64,000 nt of DNA, from contig NZ_FNCG01000003.1 in assembly GCF_900100945.1 (NCBI RefSeq), forward strand, positions 496,001 to 560,000, written 5' to 3'. The stretch comes from Mucilaginibacter gossypii. Lineage in GTDB: Bacteria > Bacteroidota > Bacteroidia > Sphingobacteriales > Sphingobacteriaceae. The position numbers and the translations under genes are program-made. Below, in pieces: positions 51,419 to 60,957 of this stretch. The number at the start of each line of letters is the position of its first letter. Position 1 is the stretch's first letter. Below the pieces are notes generated by a model, which saw only the letters and a program-made list of their open reading frames with translations, did not search any database and was not told the origin of the DNA.

Positions 51419-51597
51419 ACTTTATTCCAGTTTTTCCTTCCTGCTGTATTGTGATCAACCTGTACCCAACCGAGGTACGTGGATAAGTATTTTCATTTTT
51501 TTGAGGCATAAACTGCTTCGTATTATTGACTAACAAGCACCCCATGCCCTACCCTCGGGCATATAATCAATAATTAGATACGTAATTAAAACCACTT

Positions 51598-52686
51598 ATG
51601 AGCTATCGAAGTTTCACCATACGTAATAGAAAAGATTGGGACGAATATATAAACCGGTCATATGCGCACGAGGGATTTCATACCTGGTATTATCACTCTT
51701 TAAATAACGAAGGCGAGCCGCTTTTATTTGTTTATGAAGAAGATGCAGTTTTTATAGCATTACCTGTGATCAAGAGGAAAATTGAAGGTTCCGAATACTT
51801 CGATATGACTTGTGTGTATGGTTATTCAGGGCCTCTATCCAACATCTCCCTTGAAAACTTGCCAACCGCAATAACTACAAAATTTAAGGTTGCATTTACA
51901 GGTTTTATGAAAGAAGAATTGGCCATTTGTATCTTTTCAAGATTACATCCGTTCCTCAATCAGCACCATTTGTTGGAGAATATTGGAGGTATTAAAGATA
52001 ACGGCACAACGCTGTACGTTGATCTTTCAATGTCTGAAGAAGAACAACGGAATGGCTATGACAAAAGACTTGGTCGGCAGATAAGAAGCCTGCGAAAAAT
52101 GGGCTTTGTTATTAAAGAGGCAGATACAATTCAGGAAATTGAACATTTTGCGGAAATGTATTATAAAAATATGGATAGGCTCCATGCCTCATCTAATTAT
52201 TATTTTGATGTTCAGCATTTCATCAACCTTCTTAATGAAGAGTACATGAAAAACAAACTTATTTTAATATACAATGGGCCTAACCTTATGTGCGGAGCGC
52301 TCATTTTATTGTCTGATAACATTGTTCGGAATCATCTTTCGGCCACGTCGCCAGATTATCTGAGTATCTCTCCGAGTAAATTATTAACAGATGAAATAAG
52401 CATGATTGGAAGAAGATTAGGAAAAAAGATCTTTCACCTTGGGGGCGGCGTAGGTGGAAAGGAAGACTCACTTTTTAATTTCAAAAAGCTTTTCTCCAAC
52501 TTACAGGTAAAAGATCGGATCTGGTGCTATATCAATGATGAGCCTGCATATAACGAGCTTGTTTTAAAATCGGGCGTGGATCCCAATCCTGAAATTAAAT
52601 TCTTTCCATTATATCGTCATCCTAACAGAAAAGCACAGTCAACTACCTCTGAACCAGAAACCACCACAATTGAAAACCTTAATTAA
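51598..52686 (+). CDS. FemAB/GNAT-type acyl- or aminoacyl-transferase
   Basis: The 362 residues resemble the BioF2-like/FemAB double-GNAT fold: WYYHSLNNEGEPLLFVYEE, YGYSGPLSN, DKRLGRQIRSLRKMGFVIKE (the 'xxxRxxxRKAxKxG'-like signature), FAEMYYKNMDRLHAS, HLSATSPDYLSISPSKLL and FHLGGGVGGKEDSLFNFKK. Such proteins add amino acids to peptidoglycan or acyl groups to sugars. It is eight bases before the PhyH-like gene, so these two are one transcript. Confidence 0.82.
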   Translation: MSYRSFTIRNRKDWDEYINRSYAHEGFHTWYYHSLNNEGEPLLFVYEEDAVFIALPVIKRKIEGSEYFDMTCVYGYSGPLSNISLENLPTAITTKFKVAFTGFMKEELAICIFSRLHPFLNQHHLLENIGGIKDNGTTLYVDLSMSEEEQRNGYDKRLGRQIRSLRKMGFVIKEADTIQEIEHFAEMYYKNMDRLHASSNYYFDVQHFINLLNEEYMKNKLILIYNGPNLMCGALILLSDNIVRNHLSATSPDYLSISPSKLLTDEISMIGRRLGKKIFHLGGGVGGKEDSLFNFKKLFSNLQVKDRIWCYINDEPAYNELVLKSGVDPNPEIKFFPLYRHPNRKAQSTTSEPETTTIENLN

Positions 52687-52694
52687 TTACAGAA

Positions 52695-53498
52695 ATGAAA
52701 AATAAGTTTAACTATTCCGATGCTGACCTTGCCGTATTCGACCGGGTAATGGATGAATATGGATGGATTATATATGAAAATGCTCTGGACAATGAATTCA
52801 TTGACGAAATAACAGATTCATTGATACCTGCATACGATATCAGGCGTAAAATTCAAATTGCAAATGGCATAGGCGATAACATGAATGGAACGTTACACCA
52901 CCTTGTTGAACGGGAAAGATTTTCACTAAAGTTTCTTGAACGAAAATATTGTGCAGATCAGATAATGCATTTCTTAAAAGGAAATTACATTATAAATTCG
53001 CTGGGCGCGGTCATCAATTTAAAAGATGAAAAACCATATGTTCAAAACATCCATCGGGATATAAGAAGTTTTACCGGCGATTTTAAAGTAATGATTCAAA
53101 TGATGATAATATTAGATGATTTTACTCTTGAAAACGGATCAACTTATTTTCTGTCAGGCTCGCATAAAAGCGATGAAAAACCGGAAAGTGATTTCTTTTA
53201 CAAAAATGCAGATCGTGCCAATACAAAAAGAGGCAGCATTATCTTGTTTGACTCCAATTTGTGGCATGCGGCTGGTAAAAATTATACTGATGCAACAAGG
53301 CGGACATTAACCATGGCTTTTACTAAGCCCTTTTTTAAACAACAGCTTGATTATCCAAGATTTTTGGGATATGAATTTGGCGAAGGATTAAGTGATGACC
53401 TTAGGCAAGTTTTGGGTTATAAATCCCGGGTGCCGGAAAACTTAAACGAATATTATCAGCCTGTTGAAAAAAGAATGTACCAGCCCGGTCAGGGCTAA
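52695..53498 (+). CDS. Phytanoyl-CoA dioxygenase-like Fe(II)/2-oxoglutarate enzyme
   Basis: The 267-residue cupin-fold oxygenase has iron ligands His120-x-Asp122 (NIHRDIRSF) and His191 (SNLWHAAGKN), and Arg in TRRTLTMAF for 2-oxoglutarate. ENGSTYFLSGSHK is the PhyH landmark. Bacterial relatives hydroxylate many small molecules. With the glycosyltransferase and FemAB-like neighbours, a role in tailoring a surface glycan or small metabolite is possible (inference). Confidence 0.85.
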   Translation: MKNKFNYSDADLAVFDRVMDEYGWIIYENALDNEFIDEITDSLIPAYDIRRKIQIANGIGDNMNGTLHHLVERERFSLKFLERKYCADQIMHFLKGNYIINSLGAVINLKDEKPYVQNIHRDIRSFTGDFKVMIQMMIILDDFTLENGSTYFLSGSHKSDEKPESDFFYKNADRANTKRGSIILFDSNLWHAAGKNYTDATRRTLTMAFTKPFFKQQLDYPRFLGYEFGEGLSDDLRQVLGYKSRVPENLNEYYQPVEKRMYQPGQG

Positions 53499-53606
53499 AT
53501 TCAAAATTTGGCATCTATTGTCAATGCTATTTAATCTTTGATTTTAAAATCTGCCTTAAACTAACAACAAGGCTACACTTGTGTTATTAAAACAAAAATT
53601 TAAATC

Positions 53607-54401
53607 ATGGATCTTAAACTTAATGATAAAACAGCTCTTGTAACCGGATCAACAGCCGGAATTGGCTATGCTATTGCAAAATCATTAGCCAACGAGGGCG
53701 CCACGGTATATGTAAATGGCCGAAACCAAACCAAGGTTGACGAAGTTGTAAAAAAGCTGATTACCGAAACCGGTAACCATAAAATTAAAGGCATTGCTGC
53801 TGATTTTTCAAATATTGCGCAAGTTGGAGCGCTAACAGCGCAACTGCCGGAAGTTGATATTTTGGTAAACAACGTAGGCATTTTTGAACCTAAACCATTT
53901 ACCGAAATTACTGATGCCGACTGGCTGAAGTTTTTTGAGGTCAATGTACTAAGCGGGGTAAGGTTGTCAAGAGCCTATTTTGATAAAATGATCAGTAAAA
54001 ATTGGGGCCGTATTATATTTATCTCCAGTGAATCTGCATATCAGATCCCCGAAGAAATGATCCATTATGGTACAACCAAAACTGCTCAAATTGCAGTTGC
54101 ACGTGGTTTGGCTGAACTTACTAAAAGCACAGGTGTCACTGTAAATACTGTTTTGCCCGGGCCAACTTTATCTGAAGGTGTGGGCGATTTTATTGAGGCT
54201 TTGGCGAAAGATCAGGGTTTGAGTAATACTGAGGTAGAAAAAGATTTTTTTACTAATGTGCGTGGCACTTCATTAATAAAACGCTTTATTACTACAGAGG
54301 AAATTGCAAACATGGTTACCTATATTGCCAGTCCGCTATCGGCAGCAACTAATGGCGCAACTTTACGCGCTGATGGCGGGGTTATAAAAACAGCATTCTA
54401 A
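53607..54401 (+). CDS. SDR oxidoreductase
   Basis: This 264-residue classical SDR has ALVTGSTAGIGYAIAKSLA, NNVGIFEPKPF, IIFISSESAYQIP and YGTTK (YxxxK), ending SAATNGATLRADGGVIKTAF. The NADP-binding Arg in NGRNQTKV follows strand 2. Substrate unknown. It is a single-gene unit closed by the long terminator. Confidence 0.93.
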   Translation: MDLKLNDKTALVTGSTAGIGYAIAKSLANEGATVYVNGRNQTKVDEVVKKLITETGNHKIKGIAADFSNIAQVGALTAQLPEVDILVNNVGIFEPKPFTEITDADWLKFFEVNVLSGVRLSRAYFDKMISKNWGRIIFISSESAYQIPEEMIHYGTTKTAQIAVARGLAELTKSTGVTVNTVLPGPTLSEGVGDFIEALAKDQGLSNTEVEKDFFTNVRGTSLIKRFITTEEIANMVTYIASPLSAATNGATLRADGGVIKTAF

Positions 54402-54411
54402 AACTTAAGGG

Positions 54412-54470
54412 AAAACGCATAAAAAATCCCGGCCAGGTATTACGCCTGACCGGGATTTTTTATGCGTTTT
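54412..54470. terminator. 26-bp bidirectional terminator
   Basis: Arms 54412-54437 and 54445-54470 (core AAAAAATCCCGG and CCGGGATTTTTT) pair with one mismatch and carry A/T runs on both sides, between the SDR and the convergent lipoprotein gene. Confidence 0.93.
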
Positions 54471-54476
54471 AAATTT

Positions 54477-54674
54477 CTAATGTTTTGTAGTGTCTTTTTT
54501 GCTCGTGTCGGTCTTAGCTGTGTCAGTAGCCGCCGGTGCAGGTGCACTTTGACTTGTTGAATCCATTTTTGTACTGTCAGAGCCATCGCCTGCTTTTTTT
54601 TCCGAGCTACAGCTGGTTGCAATAGCGCCGATCATTGCCGCGACAAGTGCAAAACTTAAAAATTGCTTTTTCAT
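54477..54674 (-). CDS. Small Ser/Thr/Lys-rich lipoprotein
   Basis: The 65 residues have a signal MKKQFLSFALVAAMIGAIATSC with the lipobox Cys at 22. The rest is a low-complexity chain of KxDSTS, APAPAATDTAKTDTSKKDTT. Probably a short surface or periplasm-facing lipoprotein of a type common in Bacteroidota; no domain. Confidence 0.8.
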   Translation of the reverse strand: MKKQFLSFALVAAMIGAIATSCSSEKKAGDGSDSTKMDSTSQSAPAPAATDTAKTDTSKKDTTKH

Positions 54675-54849
54675 AGTTATTTGCTTTTGATTAAATGATC
54701 AATTTATGATGAACCATACTATTAACGAAGCTTTAACCGTATTGTTTACCGGTAATTCTGGATTTTATTATCTTTTTATTTTTAAACATACGCCTGTTTG
54801 ATTCACATTTGCCACTTATTGTTTAATTTTTTTCTGATCTTTAAGCGCT

Positions 54850-55326
54850 ATGGTGGTATCCGAAGGATTATTAAAGTGGGTAATGCGCTTCTACCCTCCT
54901 CTCCTTTTCCAGCGTATCTGGGTAGTTAAATTCAGCAAAGGCTATCGCGGTGTAAAGGTAAAAGTCAGGAAGAGTTTTCTTAATAAAAACTACAATAACT
55001 CAATTTTTGGCGGCACGCTTTTCTCGGCCGCAGATCCCTTTTACCCTATCCTGTTTTATCAAATATTTAGCCATAAAGGTTATAAACTTACTGTTTGGTC
55101 GAAATCGGCAACGGTAAAATACGCAAGGCCGGCAGCAACAAATTTATTTTTTGATATCGAGCTATCAGACAGTGATATAGCCGAAGCAGAGCATGTTTTA
55201 AATACAGCTGGGAAATTTATTCGCTCGTTCCCTATTGACATTTACAATAAAGATGGCGAAATATGCGTATCCCTCATGATTGAGGTATATGTTCGAAACT
55301 TAAACTTTACTGATACTACAATATAA
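54850..55326 (+). CDS. DUF4442 (hotdog thioesterase-like) protein
   Basis: The 158 residues match DUF4442: LLKWVMRFYPPLLFQRI, VKVRKSFLNKNYNNSIFGGT and LFSAADPFYPILF, then the antiparallel strands KLTVWSKSATVKY and ATNLFFDIELS. The family has a hotdog fold related to acyl-CoA thioesterases; activity is not demonstrated here. The GNAT gene follows after nine bases. Confidence 0.85.
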   Translation: MVVSEGLLKWVMRFYPPLLFQRIWVVKFSKGYRGVKVKVRKSFLNKNYNNSIFGGTLFSAADPFYPILFYQIFSHKGYKLTVWSKSATVKYARPAATNLFFDIELSDSDIAEAEHVLNTAGKFIRSFPIDIYNKDGEICVSLMIEVYVRNLNFTDTTI

Positions 55327-55335
55327 CTTATACTG

Positions 55336-55794
55336 ATGACTGTAATTATGAATGACGAAGCGTTTGAAAAAAAAGGCTTCAAAATCTCAACCGATAAAAA
55401 CCTACTTAACGTTGATGTTATTTATGATTATCTGAATAATGAATCGTACTGGGCAAAAGGCATCCCGCGTCAAAAATTAGCCAGGGCAATTGAAAACTCC
55501 ATGTGTTTTGGTATCTATCTCAAGAATGAGCAGGTGGGTTTTGCGCGCGTTGTTTCTGATAATGCTACGTTTGCCTATATCTGCGACGTATTTATTTTAC
55601 CCGGCTACCGAGGCATAGGCCTTTCCAAATGGCTGGTACAAACCATTGTCAAGCATCCCGACCTGAAAGGCTTAAGAAGGTGGTCTTTAGCTACAAAGGA
55701 CGCACACAACTTATACAGCCAGTTTGGCTTTTCACCCATCTCACGCCCTGAAACTTGGATGGAAATTTTTACACCATATATTAAGCCCCAATAA
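55336..55794 (+). CDS. GNAT N-acetyltransferase
   Basis: The 152 residues have the acetyl-CoA motif in FILPGYRGIGLSKWLV (R/QxxGxG/A) with strand 4 FAYICDVFIL before it, and the C-terminal LATKDAHNLYSQFGF. Start ATG 55336 or the Met four codons later are both possible. Acceptor unknown. It is translated in line with DUF4442 and the AlbA_2 gene. Confidence 0.88.
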   Translation: MTVIMNDEAFEKKGFKISTDKNLLNVDVIYDYLNNESYWAKGIPRQKLARAIENSMCFGIYLKNEQVGFARVVSDNATFAYICDVFILPGYRGIGLSKWLVQTIVKHPDLKGLRRWSLATKDAHNLYSQFGFSPISRPETWMEIFTPYIKPQ

Positions 55795-55807
55795 TAATCG
55801 AAAGGCT

Positions 55808-56440
55808 ATGAACAAAACAAACGTTAAGAAGCTGATTTTTGAAGGTGAAGGCGTTACTGTCGATTTTAAAAAAACGATAACCAGTTGCGAAAAAATAGCC
55901 CGGACAATGGTATCATTCGCTAACAACAAAGGTGGTAAATTACTTATTGGGGTTACTGATGACGGCACAATAAAAGGTGTAAAATCAGACGATGAGGAAA
56001 GGTACATGATAACAAAGGCAGCTCATTTTTTTTCGAGGCCGGCGCTTGAACCTGTTTTTGAAGAGGTATATTTTGATGATAAACTGGTACTCGTTGTAGA
56101 GATAACCTCAAGCGAGCTAAAGCCTCATTATGCTCTCGCCGAGGATGGTAAATGGTGGGCTTACGTACGCGTTAAAGATAAAAGCGTATTAGCCAGTAAA
56201 ATTGTGCTGGAAGTTTTAAAACGTTCGTCAAATGATCAGGGTGTTTTAATTGAGTATTCTGAAAACGAAAGTACCTTGCTTGGCCATTTGGAAAAAGCTG
56301 GCCGCATTACCATAAAAGAATGCAGTGAACTGCTTAAAGTTGGGCGCCGGCGTGCTCAGAATGTACTTGTTGACCTGATATTATCAGGCCTGATCAAAAT
56401 CAACACAACCGAAAAGGAAGAATATTATACAGCCTGCTGA
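55808..56440 (+). CDS. AlbA_2 (Schlafen-like) DNA-binding protein
   Basis: ATG 55808 (MNKTNVKKLIFEGEG) gives 210 residues; the longer frame lies inside the GNAT gene. The AlbA_2 domain reads VTVDFKKTITSCEKIARTMV, SFANNKGGKLLIGVTDDGTI, ending at RVKDKSVLAS. A C-terminal winged helix (LLGHLEKAGRITIKECSELL) follows. Such proteins act as transcription factors or helicase partners. Only 13 bases follow the GNAT stop. Confidence 0.85.
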   Translation: MNKTNVKKLIFEGEGVTVDFKKTITSCEKIARTMVSFANNKGGKLLIGVTDDGTIKGVKSDDEERYMITKAAHFFSRPALEPVFEEVYFDDKLVLVVEITSSELKPHYALAEDGKWWAYVRVKDKSVLASKIVLEVLKRSSNDQGVLIEYSENESTLLGHLEKAGRITIKECSELLKVGRRRAQNVLVDLILSGLIKINTTEKEEYYTAC

Positions 56441-56492
56441 CTTTTGTGTGTACCCGAATGGTTACTTTTACGCTCCTGTTGTCTGAGTAATT

Positions 56493-57875
56493 ATGAGAGC
56501 CGTTTACCAAAAATACAAACCTTATTATCTTGAAAGCCTTAAGTTGGCTATCCCGGTAATTATATCAAACGTAGGGCATACGCTCGTTCAAATGTCTGAT
56601 ACCATCATTGTGGGGCATTTTGCGGGCACTGTTTCTTTGGCCGCGGTATCAACCGTAAACAGTCTGTTCATGGTTCCGCTGGTGATTGGTATGGGGATAT
56701 CTTATGGTTTAACGCCACTTATCGCCCAAAATAATGGCCGAAAAAATCATAAAGAATGCGGTCTGTTATTATCCAATAGTTTATTCCTGAATATGCTGAG
56801 CGGAATTATCCTGTTTTGCGGAATTTACTTTGGCACCATGTTACTTATCGGCCATCTTGACCAGTCGCCAGCGGTTGTAAAAGAGGCTAAGCCATATTTA
56901 TTTTTGCTTAGCTTGTCCCTAATACCCCTGCTTATTTTTAATACGTTTAAGCAATTTGCAGAAGGGTTGGGTTTCACCAAGCAAGCTATGATGATATCTA
57001 TATGGGGTAACCTTATTAATATTTTGTTCGGGATAATTTTTGTTAAGGGCCTGTTTGGCATCCAACCAATGGGTATCAGAAGTGTTGGCTACAGTACACT
57101 GATTGATCGTTGCTTAATGGCAACTGTTATGGGTATCTATGTTTTCCGTTCAAAAAATTTTAAAACTTATTTAACAGATTTTGCCATTAAGAATATCGAT
57201 AGGCTTCGAGGTATCCAGATCATGAAAATCGGTGCGCCTGTGGCAATGCAGTACACATTTGAGATCAGCGCCTTTGGCGGCGCTGCATTATTGGTTGGCA
57301 CCATCGGCGTAGTTGCGCAGGCTGCACACCAGGTTACTATAACTATGGCATCCATGACTTATATGATGGCAAGCGGCATTGGTGCGGCTGCAGCAATTAA
57401 ATCGGGTAACTATTTTGGTGTAAGCGATCATCGTAATTTAAGGCTTGCGGCTATATCCAATTATCACATTGTATTGCTTTTCATGACGTTTACAGCGGTA
57501 GTATTTGCTTTAGGCAGGCATCTTTTACCATGGATTATTACTTCGGATAAAGAAGTAATAACTATTGCATCACAGTTACTTATAATTGCAGCATTTTTCC
57601 AGCTGTTTGATGGCGCACAGGTTGTTGGGCTTGGTGTACTAAGGGGCATGGGCGATGTAAATATCCCAACCGTTATTACTTTTCTGGCGTACTGGATAAT
57701 TGGTTTGCCTGTTGGTTACCTGCTTGGTATTAAATTAAACCTTGGGGTTTATGGGGTTTGGTATGGCCTTGTGCTGGGCCTCGGGACTGCCTCGGTACTT
57801 TTATTTGCACGGTTTAACCTGCTTAGCAAAAGCCGTAAGCAAAAGCCGGTAATACCAGTAATAGCAAAGGATTAA
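56493..57875 (+). CDS. MATE-family efflux transporter
   Basis: The 460 residues have two six-helix halves. Helix 1 reads LAIPVIISNVGHTLVQMSDT with the family's QxxDT-like start; GMGISYGLTPLIAQNNGRKN and VAMQYTFEISAFGGAALLVG open the repeated halves. It exports cationic drugs or metabolites with Na+ or H+. It is the last gene of the plus-strand run and overlaps the convergent HDAC-like gene by four bases. Confidence 0.93.
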   Translation: MRAVYQKYKPYYLESLKLAIPVIISNVGHTLVQMSDTIIVGHFAGTVSLAAVSTVNSLFMVPLVIGMGISYGLTPLIAQNNGRKNHKECGLLLSNSLFLNMLSGIILFCGIYFGTMLLIGHLDQSPAVVKEAKPYLFLLSLSLIPLLIFNTFKQFAEGLGFTKQAMMISIWGNLINILFGIIFVKGLFGIQPMGIRSVGYSTLIDRCLMATVMGIYVFRSKNFKTYLTDFAIKNIDRLRGIQIMKIGAPVAMQYTFEISAFGGAALLVGTIGVVAQAAHQVTITMASMTYMMASGIGAAAAIKSGNYFGVSDHRNLRLAAISNYHIVLLFMTFTAVVFALGRHLLPWIITSDKEVITIASQLLIIAAFFQLFDGAQVVGLGVLRGMGDVNIPTVITFLAYWIIGLPVGYLLGIKLNLGVYGVWYGLVLGLGTASVLLFARFNLLSKSRKQKPVIPVIAKD

Positions 57876-58774
57876 AAATAGAGGTCGATAGCCGCCTTGA
57901 ACGTATTACAGTGCGCTTCTACAATATCTTTAATTTGTGGTGAATACCCTCCTCCCATACTTACCTGCACCGGGACATTGTGTTTGATGCATTGTTCAAA
58001 AACAAACTGATCGCGGGCTTTACATGCGTCTTTACTTAATGCAAGCTTACCCAGCTTATCAGTAGCCAAAATATCAACACCGGAAAGGTAAAAGATAAAA
58101 TCGGGCTTATGTTGCTCAACCAATCGCGGCAGCGTTGTTTTAAGTATGTCGAGAAACTCGCCATCACTTACGCCGTCTTGTAAAGGGATATCCAGATCAG
58201 AGTACTCCTTTCTGTATGGGAAATTGTTAGCCCCATGCATTGAGAAAGTGAATACCCTGAACTCATTTTTAAAGATCTCAGCTGTGCCGTTGCCTTGATG
58301 CACATCTAAATCAATTATTAAAATAGATGTAGCTAATTTATTGTCCAATAAATAATTAGCTGCAATAGCTTGGTCATTTAACAAGCAGAAACCTTCGCCC
58401 CAGTTACTGCCTGCATGATGTGTACCGCCTGCAACATTGAACGCGACACCATCGTCAAAAGCGTACCGGCAGCCATCAATTGTGCCTTTTGCTATCCTGA
58501 TCTCCCGTTCAACCAATTGCGCCGATAAAGGAAAACCCGTGCGGCGTTGTTCCTTCGGTGAAAGCGTGAGGTCTCGAAGCTGGTGCCAGTAATTTTCATC
58601 ATGGGTACGGGTAATGATATTTTCTTCCAGCAGCCCCGGCGAAAACAGATTATTCCTGCCTATCACGCCTTCATATAATAACTGGCCCGGGATCAGTTCA
58701 TACTTCAGCATAGGAAAGCGATGCCCTTCGGGCAGCGGATGGGCATATATCGGATCGTAAGCTATTTTGAGCAT
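57872..58774 (-). CDS. Histone-deacetylase-like amidohydrolase
   Basis: ATG 58774 (MLKIAYDPIYAHPLPEGHRF) gives 300 residues; the longer frame overlaps bestrophin. The HDAC fold shows FNVAGGTHHAGSNWGEGFCL (His-His charge relay) and the zinc ligands in LIIDLDVHQGNGTAEIF (Asp and His), with YLSGVDILATDKLGKLAL containing a third Asp. Bacterial members deacetylate acetyl-polyamines, acetoin-related or protein substrates. It is the last gene of the six-gene operon. Confidence 0.92.
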   Translation of the reverse strand: MLKIAYDPIYAHPLPEGHRFPMLKYELIPGQLLYEGVIGRNNLFSPGLLEENIITRTHDENYWHQLRDLTLSPKEQRRTGFPLSAQLVEREIRIAKGTIDGCRYAFDDGVAFNVAGGTHHAGSNWGEGFCLLNDQAIAANYLLDNKLATSILIIDLDVHQGNGTAEIFKNEFRVFTFSMHGANNFPYRKEYSDLDIPLQDGVSDGEFLDILKTTLPRLVEQHKPDFIFYLSGVDILATDKLGKLALSKDACKARDQFVFEQCIKHNVPVQVSMGGGYSPQIKDIVEAHCNTFKAAIDLYF

Positions 58775-58779
58775 ACCTT

Positions 58780-59634
58780 CTATCCTATCAACTCTCCAAC
58801 ATGTTTTTGAATATTGTCGCAAATGCTATCCAACGGTAAATCATTAGCATCCCGACCAAAAGGATCCTCAATTTCTTCAGCTAATAACTCAATACTCGCA
58901 AAAACAAAAAGTACAAAGCAGATTATCGGAATAATAAAATATTTGAGATCAAAGGCCCAGGTAAACGGCAGGGTCATGATATACGTAAAAATAAATTTCT
59001 TGATAAAAACATTATACGAAAACGGAATAGGCGTTTTCTTAATTCGTTCACATGCACCGCAAATATCTGTAAAAGAAGTAATTTCAGCTGTTATGCTAAA
59101 CAACTGCTCCGGGTTGATAGCGCCTTCTTTATTTAACCTGTAAATGTTTTTAATCATTTCAGAAGCTACCTGGTTGGGTACATGTTTTTGTGCATCGACA
59201 CTGATGAACGACTGCTCCTCCGGAATATATTCATCTCGCAAATGATCTCTCAGGGCCCTTGCATAACGGGGAATAGCGTAATTGAAAAAAGCCAGTTCAT
59301 CTTCACCAATAAGGTGTTTTAATTTAATAGCGAGATTGCGGCTATTGTTAACCAGGCTTCCCCAGATCTTACGCCCTTCCCACCAGCGGTCATAAGCAGA
59401 GTTGATACGAAATGCCAGTAATAAGGAGAATACAAAACCTATTGTTTGATGAATAAAAATTACCTTCTTAAGTATGCTTGTATCGGGTAGCTGCCAGAAA
59501 TCAATCAGGAAATAAGTAACAACACCTGCATATGCACCTACGGCAAGCATAAGTGGAAATAACTCGCGCAGCGTTTCGGCCTTGTTTATTTTAAAAATGA
59601 ATGAAAACCACTCTTTGGGATTGTAATAAACCAT
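58780..59634 (-). CDS. Bestrophin-family ion channel
   Basis: The 284 residues have the UPF0187 signature IGFVFSLLLAFRINSAYDRW and WEGRKIWGSLVNNSRNLA. Four membrane segments (near residues 30, 70, 215 and 240) and a soluble acidic C-terminus (ELLAEEIEDPFGRDANDLPL) follow the known pentameric channel layout. Bacterial bestrophins conduct cations or anions. It is five bases before the HDAC-like start and 14 after kynU. Confidence 0.92.
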   Translation of the reverse strand: MVYYNPKEWFSFIFKINKAETLRELFPLMLAVGAYAGVVTYFLIDFWQLPDTSILKKVIFIHQTIGFVFSLLLAFRINSAYDRWWEGRKIWGSLVNNSRNLAIKLKHLIGEDELAFFNYAIPRYARALRDHLRDEYIPEEQSFISVDAQKHVPNQVASEMIKNIYRLNKEGAINPEQLFSITAEITSFTDICGACERIKKTPIPFSYNVFIKKFIFTYIMTLPFTWAFDLKYFIIPIICFVLFVFASIELLAEEIEDPFGRDANDLPLDSICDNIQKHVGELIG

Positions 59635-59648
59635 ATAACTCTGAAAAT

Positions 59649-60932
59649 TTAAACAGCTTTTAATGCATCAGCCATCAACCTGGCTGCTTGGTAAACATCC
59701 TCAAATGTATTGTAAAGCGGTACAGGGCTCAGGCGGATCACGTCCGGTTCGCGCCAGTCTCCTATTACGCCATTTTGCGCAAGGTAGTTGAAAATAGCTT
59801 TGGCATTTCGTTTACATACCACCGAAAGCTGGCAGCCGCGGGCAACTGGATCGGCGGGTGTGATGATCTTATAGATCACTTCACCCTGCTCTTTATTAAT
59901 GCCCTGAATCAAAAACTCCAAATATCCCGTTAAATGAATGCTTTTTTGACGAAGGGTATCTAACCCGCCCGCATCATCAAAAATAGCCATAGAAGCTTTA
60001 AATAAAGCGAGGAGCGGAATTGGACTGGTGCTTATCTGCCAGCCGGCTGCCCCAACTTCCGGGTCAAAGCCCGGGGCCATCAAAAACTGCTTATCACGAC
60101 GATATCCCCACCAACCCGCAAATCTGTTCAATTCCTTATCGGCAAAATGTTTTTCATGCACAAAAATGCCGCTTATACCGCCCGGTCCGGAGTTCATGTA
60201 TTTGTACGAACACCAGCAGGCAAAATCAGCGCCCCAATCGTGCAACTGCAAGGGAACATTCCCCGCAGCATGGGCCAGGTCAAAACCGGCATAGGCGCCT
60301 GCGGCGTGGGTAGCATCCGTAATTGCTTTCAGATCAAAAAACTGCCCGGTGTAGTAATTGATCCCACCAAACAACACTAAAGCAAGCTCTTCTTTATTTT
60401 CATCGATAGTTTTGAGGATATCTTCGGTACGTAATGTAACTTCCCCGTCCCGCGGGAAAATCTCAATTATTGTATCCTTAGGATCGAGACCGTGGAATCT
60501 CACCTGGCTTTCCATTGCATATTGATCAGAAGGGAAAGCCCCTCCCTCCATGAGAATTTTAAAACGCTTATTATCTGGTTTATAAAAACTTACCATCAAT
60601 AAATGAAGATTTACTGTAAGTGAGTTCATTATGGTAACTTCATTTTCCTGCGCGCCTACAAGGCCGGCAATTGAGCCGGTAATAGATTTGTGATAATCAA
60701 GCCAGGGATCATCTCCCTGAAACCAACCTTCAACAGCAAGGTTTTTCCAGGTGTTTAATTGATCGGCTAAATATTGTTGCGCGGAAACCGGTTGCAAGCC
60801 AAGCGAGTTACCGCAAAGGTAAACCGCGTCTTCACCATTGTGCTGGGGAATTAAAAAACGACTTCGGAAATTTTTTAATGAATCCTGCTCATCCTGCCGC
60901 CGGGCAAACGCCAGATCGTTTTGATAGTTCAT
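59649..60932 (-). CDS. kynU: Kynureninase
   Basis: ATG 60932 (MNYQNDLAFARRQDEQDSLK) gives 427 residues, normal for KynU. PLP-site landmarks are FDLAHAAGNVPL and WGADFACWCSYKYMNSGPGG (the Lys of SYKY); VYLCGNSLGLQP is at the start. It cleaves kynurenine or 3-hydroxykynurenine to (hydroxy)anthranilate and alanine. No other kynurenine-pathway gene is in the window, so it may feed NAD synthesis or tryptophan breakdown encoded elsewhere. Confidence 0.95.
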   Translation of the reverse strand: MNYQNDLAFARRQDEQDSLKNFRSRFLIPQHNGEDAVYLCGNSLGLQPVSAQQYLADQLNTWKNLAVEGWFQGDDPWLDYHKSITGSIAGLVGAQENEVTIMNSLTVNLHLLMVSFYKPDNKRFKILMEGGAFPSDQYAMESQVRFHGLDPKDTIIEIFPRDGEVTLRTEDILKTIDENKEELALVLFGGINYYTGQFFDLKAITDATHAAGAYAGFDLAHAAGNVPLQLHDWGADFACWCSYKYMNSGPGGISGIFVHEKHFADKELNRFAGWWGYRRDKQFLMAPGFDPEVGAAGWQISTSPIPLLALFKASMAIFDDAGGLDTLRQKSIHLTGYLEFLIQGINKEQGEVIYKIITPADPVARGCQLSVVCKRNAKAIFNYLAQNGVIGDWREPDVIRLSPVPLYNTFEDVYQAARLMADALKAV

Positions 60933-60957
60933 TCGCCAATAATACAAAATAGGAAGC

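Noticed and set aside
60020..60380. Several overlapping plus-strand ORFs of 77-97 codons
   Set aside because: They are antisense shadows of the kynU coding sequence, which has full family motifs.
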